Source: Deltaproteobacteria bacterium (GTDB lineage: Bacteria; Desulfobacterota; Anaeroferrophillalia; Anaeroferrophillales; Tharpellaceae). From it: 8,266 bases of DNA. The stretch spans positions 1 through 8,266 of the forward strand of contig JAUVDU010000052.1 in assembly GCA_030595135.1 (NCBI GenBank), in the 5' to 3' direction. Each line of letters begins with the position of its first letter. Within the stretch, counting starts at the first letter, position 1. The position numbers and the translations under genes are program-made. This document shows positions 6,123 through 8,266 of the stretch, piece after piece. The notes under the pieces are model-generated. The model did not search any database. It was not told the DNA's origin and saw only the letters and a program-made list of their open reading frames with translations.

Positions 6123-6785
6123 ATGATTATAGCTGAGAGAAAGCCCTTTGAAGAGATCAAGGAGATGGTCAAGGGTTACAAAAATATATTAAATGTTGGT
6201 TGTGGTGGTTGTACTTCGATCTGTTTGGCCGGTGGGCAGAAAGAGGTTAACCAGTTGAACGCGGAACTTACCAAAGAGAATCCCGAGCTCAATATTGACA
6301 GTTTAGTTATTGAGCGTCAATGTAATTACGACTTTTTTGTTGATCTTGATGAAAAGGCTCCCAAATATGATGCTATCTTGTCAATGGCTTGCGGCGCCGG
6401 AGTGCAGTTTGTTTCGGAACGTTATACCTCGATTCCGGTTTTTCCGGCTCTGAATACGGTTTTTTGTGGGGTCGATCGCAATGTCGGTTGGTTTGAAGAA
6501 AATTGTCGTACCTGTGGCGAGTGTGTCTTGGGTGATACTGCAGGTATCTGTCCGGTTACCCGATGTGCAAAAGGGATCTTTAATGGCCCTTGCGGCGGCA
6601 CCCGGATTGACGGAAGCTGCGAAGTCGACAAGGATACTCCTTGTGCCTGGACTGATATTTTTAATCGTCTGACCGAGCAGGGTCGGGTCGATAAAATTAC
6701 TGAAGTCAAGCCGCCGCGTCTGTGGCAGAATCAGGTTCGCCGAACCTTGATTCAGGAAGACTATAAAGCTCGTTATGCCGAATAA
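6123..6785 (+). CDS. metV: MetV, zinc/cysteine-rich partner subunit of methylene-THF reductase
   Basis: A 220-residue protein matching the MetV / MTHFR C-terminal (MTHFR_C) family, which partners MetF in acetogens and other Wood-Ljungdahl organisms. An N-terminal CGGCTSIC motif (Cys27, 30, 34) is followed by RQC (Cys67) and ACGAG (Cys90). The C-terminal half has CRTCGEC (128-134), ICPVTRC (142-148), GPCGG (155-159) and further cysteines at 166 and 174, a cysteine density that fits zinc and/or Fe-S binding. GGAGAG at 6113-6118 precedes the start. It lies 47 nt after the cytochrome c gene, separated from metF by the three redox genes; in described systems metF and metV are usually adjacent or joined with hdrABC-mvhD or rnfC2 genes. 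No such genes appear here. Confidence 0.9.
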   Translation: MIIAERKPFEEIKEMVKGYKNILNVGCGGCTSICLAGGQKEVNQLNAELTKENPELNIDSLVIERQCNYDFFVDLDEKAPKYDAILSMACGAGVQFVSERYTSIPVFPALNTVFCGVDRNVGWFEENCRTCGECVLGDTAGICPVTRCAKGIFNGPCGGTRIDGSCEVDKDTPCAWTDIFNRLTEQGRVDKITEVKPPRLWQNQVRRTLIQEDYKARYAE

Positions 6786-6829
6786 TCTGTAAATGGTTTT
6801 TGGGGAGTCCACTATAAAGCTATAGCTAA

Positions 6830-6858
6830 TTGCATGGGCTTTGCTTCGCACCTATAAA
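6830..6858 (+). promoter_or_regulatory. Candidate promoter for the downstream MetF-like gene
   Basis: TTGCAT (6830-6835) is followed after 17 nt by TATAAA (6853-6858, five of six to the -10 consensus). Initiation near 6865 would give a leader of about 315 nt holding all the hairpins up to the terminator. The -35 is weak, so this is only a candidate. Confidence 0.3.
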
Positions 6859-6871
6859 CGGGGTAAAAGCT

Positions 6872-6906
6872 GGGGTGCTGGCGCACCTTGAACCAGCAAT
6901 GACCCC
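6872..6906 (+). repeat. G/C-rich bulged hairpin in the leader region
   Basis: GGGGTGCTGG (6872-6881) pairs with CCAGC (6893-6897) and, after a 4-nt bulge, ACCCC (6902-6906). An alternative shorter stem, GGTGC (6874-6878) with GCACC (6883-6887) around a TGGC tetraloop, would compete with it. It is the first strong structure after the candidate promoter and might be part of an RNA sensor or of a mobile repeat. Confidence 0.45.
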
Positions 6907-6977
6907 AATCCCGGCAGGTCGAAAAATATGAGGGCGACGCAAGATTATTTAGGTGTTGCTTCAAACTATCTCGATGT

Positions 6978-7032
6978 GGGGACAGACCTCCAGGCAGGGC
7001 GTCAGCCCGCAGCCGAGCTGAGCTCTGTCCCC
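6978..7032. repeat. REP-like palindromic hairpin
   Basis: GGGGACAGA (6978-6986) and TCTGTCCCC (7024-7032) form a perfect 9-bp stem, extended past a C-C mismatch by CTC (6988-6990) with GAG (7020-7022). An inner stem GGGC (6997-7000) with GCCC (7005-7008) carries a GTCA loop, and GGC (6993-6995) pairs with GCC (7012-7014). The 55-nt G/C-rich bipartite hairpin in an intergenic gap has the form of a repetitive extragenic palindrome of the kind spread by REP-associated tyrosine transposases. There is only one copy in the window, so repetitiveness is inferred from form. Confidence 0.5.
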
Positions 7033-7040
7033 GGTTGTGG

Positions 7041-7072
7041 AAAGCAAAGCGGCGTTTGCCTTCATTTGCTTT
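7041..7072 (+). repeat. Pair of mutually exclusive stems upstream of the terminator
   Basis: AAAGCAAA (7041-7048) can pair with TTTGCTTT (7065-7072), or its GCAAA part (7044-7048) can pair with TTTGC at 7055-7059. The two stems share the same left arm and cannot form together, an arrangement compatible with a switching leader but possible by chance. Confidence 0.3.
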
Positions 7073-7107
7073 GACTTTATTGTGAGTACCTGAAGTTACG
7101 AATTTTT

Positions 7108-7163
7108 AAAACCGTTCCGGGAGCCTCTTATTATTTTAGCAGGTATTTCGGAGCGGTTTTTTT
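7108..7163 (+). terminator. Intrinsic terminator abutting the ribosome binding site of the MetF-like gene
   Basis: AAAACCGTTCCG (7108-7119) pairs with CGGAGCGGTTTT (7149-7160) over 12 bp with one G-U wobble, and the stem runs into seven T residues (7157-7163). It ends 6 nt before the GGAGG ribosome binding site and 18 nt before the start codon of the gene at 7182. It may simply end the metF-metV transcript. Its closeness to the next gene instead suggests transcription attenuation of that gene, because a promoter between it and the ribosome binding site is impossible. Confidence 0.75.
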
Positions 7164-7169
7164 ATGGCT

Positions 7170-7174
7170 GGAGG
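7170..7174 (+). promoter_or_regulatory. Ribosome binding site that decides the start at 7182
   Basis: GGAGG at 7170-7174 is 7 nt before the ATG at 7182. An in-frame ATG at 7164 lies upstream of this site, overlaps the region just after the terminator T-tract and has no Shine-Dalgarno of its own, so 7182 is preferred. Confidence 0.75.
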
Positions 7175-7181
7175 TAAAATA

Positions 7182-8266
7182 ATGGAAAACAAATATAGAG
7201 ATTCATTACTGGATAAGAGTCGTTTTTCGGTCGAATGGGAAGTCGTTCCGGGGCGCGGATCTTTTGAAAAGGCGCAGGAGAATTTTATCCGCAAGGCGGA
7301 ACAGGCCGCAGCTTACGACAAGATAGATTGCCTGACTATCACCGACAATCCCGGCGGCAATCCCTCGATCTCGTCCGAATTTATGGGGGCTGAGGTCAAA
7401 AAACTGGGGATTGAGCCGATGGCCTACTTTACCTGTAAGGACAAAAGCCGAAATCAACTTGAGAATCTGCTTTACGGATTGGAACGCAGCGGGGTTGCCA
7501 ACCTGTTGGTTATGAGTGGTGATTATCCGGCCAGCGGTTTCAAGGGGCGGTCGCGTCCGGTCTATGATCTTGATCCGCTGCATGTTTTGCAGATGATAAC
7601 CACGATGAATGAGGGGCTGGAATATCCCGGCATGAAAGCGCCGATCAAATTGAAGTCGACAAACTTTTTCTCCGGCGCCGTGGCTTCACCATTTAAAAAG
7701 CTCGAATCAGAGCAGATGTTGCAATATTATAAACTCAAAAAGAAGATCGCCGCCGGAGCTCGCTTTATCATTACGCAGACCGGCTATGATGCGCGCAAAT
7801 TTCATGAGCTCATCCAGATAAAAGAGAAAGAGGGTTATGATGTTCCCTTTATCGGAAATATCTATATCCTGCCCTTTGGTGCGGCCAAAGTCATGAGCAA
7901 AAATATGGTTCCCGGTTGTGTCGTCACCGATAAGCTGGTCGAGGTTCTTGACGGAGAGCGTCAGGCCGATGACAAAGGTAAGGCGGCTCGTCTGTTACGG
8001 GGGGCCAAAATGTACGCCTTTATGAAAGGTATGGGTTATGACGGAGTCCATGTCAGCGGTTTGGGCGTAAGCTTTGATGATGTTGTTGAAGTGATCGAAA
8101 AAGGCGAAGAGCTGGCACCGGATTGGCAAAATGTGATGACCGAGTTCGATTTTCCGCAAAAAGGTGGATTTTACTATTTCAAGAGGGCTGAAGAAGGTTT
8201 GCTCAACAGTAAAAATCAGGCGCCGCGTACCGCCCGTCCAGTAGTTCCTTTCAGTTACAAGTTTTC
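7182..8266 (+). CDS. Long-form MetF-like protein (methylene-THF reductase family), 3' end outside window
   Basis: Open for 361 codons to the window edge. Residues about 14-290 form a MetF-type TIM barrel: VEWEVVPGRG (Glu20 at the catalytic Glu position), TDNPGGNP (54-61), MSGDY (Asp114) and ITQTGYDARKF (Gln199 at the folate-contacting Gln), so catalytic residues are kept. It shares TDNPGGNP, SPFKKLESE, GYDARKFHE and ADDKGKAA with the fusion protein encoded at 1305-1, but has no receiver domain. After residue 290 it runs on with an Asp/Phe-rich segment (TEFDFPQKGGFYYF) not seen in the 308-residue metF; what follows is unknown, possibly a MetV-like C-terminal domain. It is separated from metV by a terminator, so it is probably expressed under its own control. 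It could be a second methylene-THF reductase or a related pterin-binding protein. Confidence 0.87.
   Translation, partial: MENKYRDSLLDKSRFSVEWEVVPGRGSFEKAQENFIRKAEQAAAYDKIDCLTITDNPGGNPSISSEFMGAEVKKLGIEPMAYFTCKDKSRNQLENLLYGLERSGVANLLVMSGDYPASGFKGRSRPVYDLDPLHVLQMITTMNEGLEYPGMKAPIKLKSTNFFSGAVASPFKKLESEQMLQYYKLKKKIAAGARFIITQTGYDARKFHELIQIKEKEGYDVPFIGNIYILPFGAAKVMSKNMVPGCVVTDKLVEVLDGERQADDKGKAARLLRGAKMYAFMKGMGYDGVHVSGLGVSFDDVVEVIEKGEELAPDWQNVMTEFDFPQKGGFYYFKRAEEGLLNSKNQAPRTARPVVPFSYKF

Larger units (their letters stand above)
6786..7181. other. Structured non-coding region between metV and the last MetF-like gene
   Basis: A 396-base gap without a convincing gene. In order it contains an 11-bp copy of the metV 3' end (ACTATAAAGCT at 6760-6770 and again at 6811-6821), the palindrome AGCTATAGCT (6818-6827), a candidate promoter (6830-6858), a G/C-rich hairpin (6872-6906), a REP-like hairpin (6978-7032), a pair of competing stems (7041-7072) and an intrinsic terminator (7108-7163). 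I did not find the conserved boxes of cobalamin, SAM or tetrahydrofolate riboswitches. Confidence 0.65.

Noticed and set aside
6381..6851. 156-codon leftward open frame
   Set aside because: Antisense to metV, whose cysteine motifs and ribosome binding site are clear.
6865..7107. Known cobalamin, SAM or tetrahydrofolate riboswitch in the leader
   Set aside because: Considered because of the one-carbon gene downstream, but the conserved sequence boxes of these classes could not be found by eye.
7164..7181. ATG at 7164 as start of the last MetF-like gene
   Set aside because: In frame, but upstream of the only Shine-Dalgarno sequence (7170-7174) and directly after the terminator T-tract.
7206..7583. 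125-codon leftward open frame
   Set aside because: Antisense to the long-form MetF-like gene starting at 7182.

Overview
The window looks like a chromosomal segment of an anaerobic, cytochrome-rich bacterium, most probably a deltaproteobacterium (Desulfobacterota: sulfate reducer, syntroph or similar). The reasons are a periplasmic tetraheme cytochrome c3-type protein, a NarI/DsrM/TmcC-like membrane cytochrome b, an HdrC-like iron-sulfur protein, and a split MetF/MetV methylenetetrahydrofolate reductase of the Wood-Ljungdahl (reductive acetyl-CoA) type. There are no tRNA, rRNA, CRISPR or transposase genes. Nearly all coding capacity goes to one-carbon (folate) metabolism and redox proteins.

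Layout. The left part is transcribed leftward from a divergent promoter region at about 3160-3560. It holds a short MetF-like paralog (3159 to 2293), a stand-alone response-regulator receiver (2191 to 1802) followed by a hairpin terminator, a 496-base mostly non-coding gap, and then a degenerate receiver domain fused to a second, long-form MetF-like domain (1305 to beyond position 1). The right part is transcribed rightward: metF (3561-4487), a cytochrome b subunit (4570-5244), a two-cluster HdrC-like ferredoxin (5256-5651), a secreted tetraheme cytochrome c (5671-6075) and metV (6123-6785). A roughly 400-base structured non-coding region follows, ending in a strong intrinsic terminator that abuts the ribosome binding site of a fourth MetF-like gene (7182 to beyond 8266).

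How the genes may work together. The rightward operon interleaves three electron-transfer proteins between metF and metV. The set (cytosolic Fe-S protein, membrane diheme cytochrome b, periplasmic multiheme cytochrome c) has the shape of a minimal DsrMKJ or Tmc complex, but with a methylene-THF reductase in the place of the usual catalytic subunit. The inference is a membrane-anchored MetFV that exchanges electrons with the quinone and/or periplasmic cytochrome pool instead of NAD(P)H or ferredoxin. It could serve CO2 fixation or, in reverse, acetate or methyl oxidation. The leftward genes add two further MetF-fold proteins and a phosphorylation-type regulatory module. The receiver fused to MetF has lost every phosphorylation residue, while the neighbouring free receiver keeps them and shares the same unusual five-residue insertion.

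Limits. Both terminal genes are cut by the window edges. All functional calls come from motif reading without any database search.
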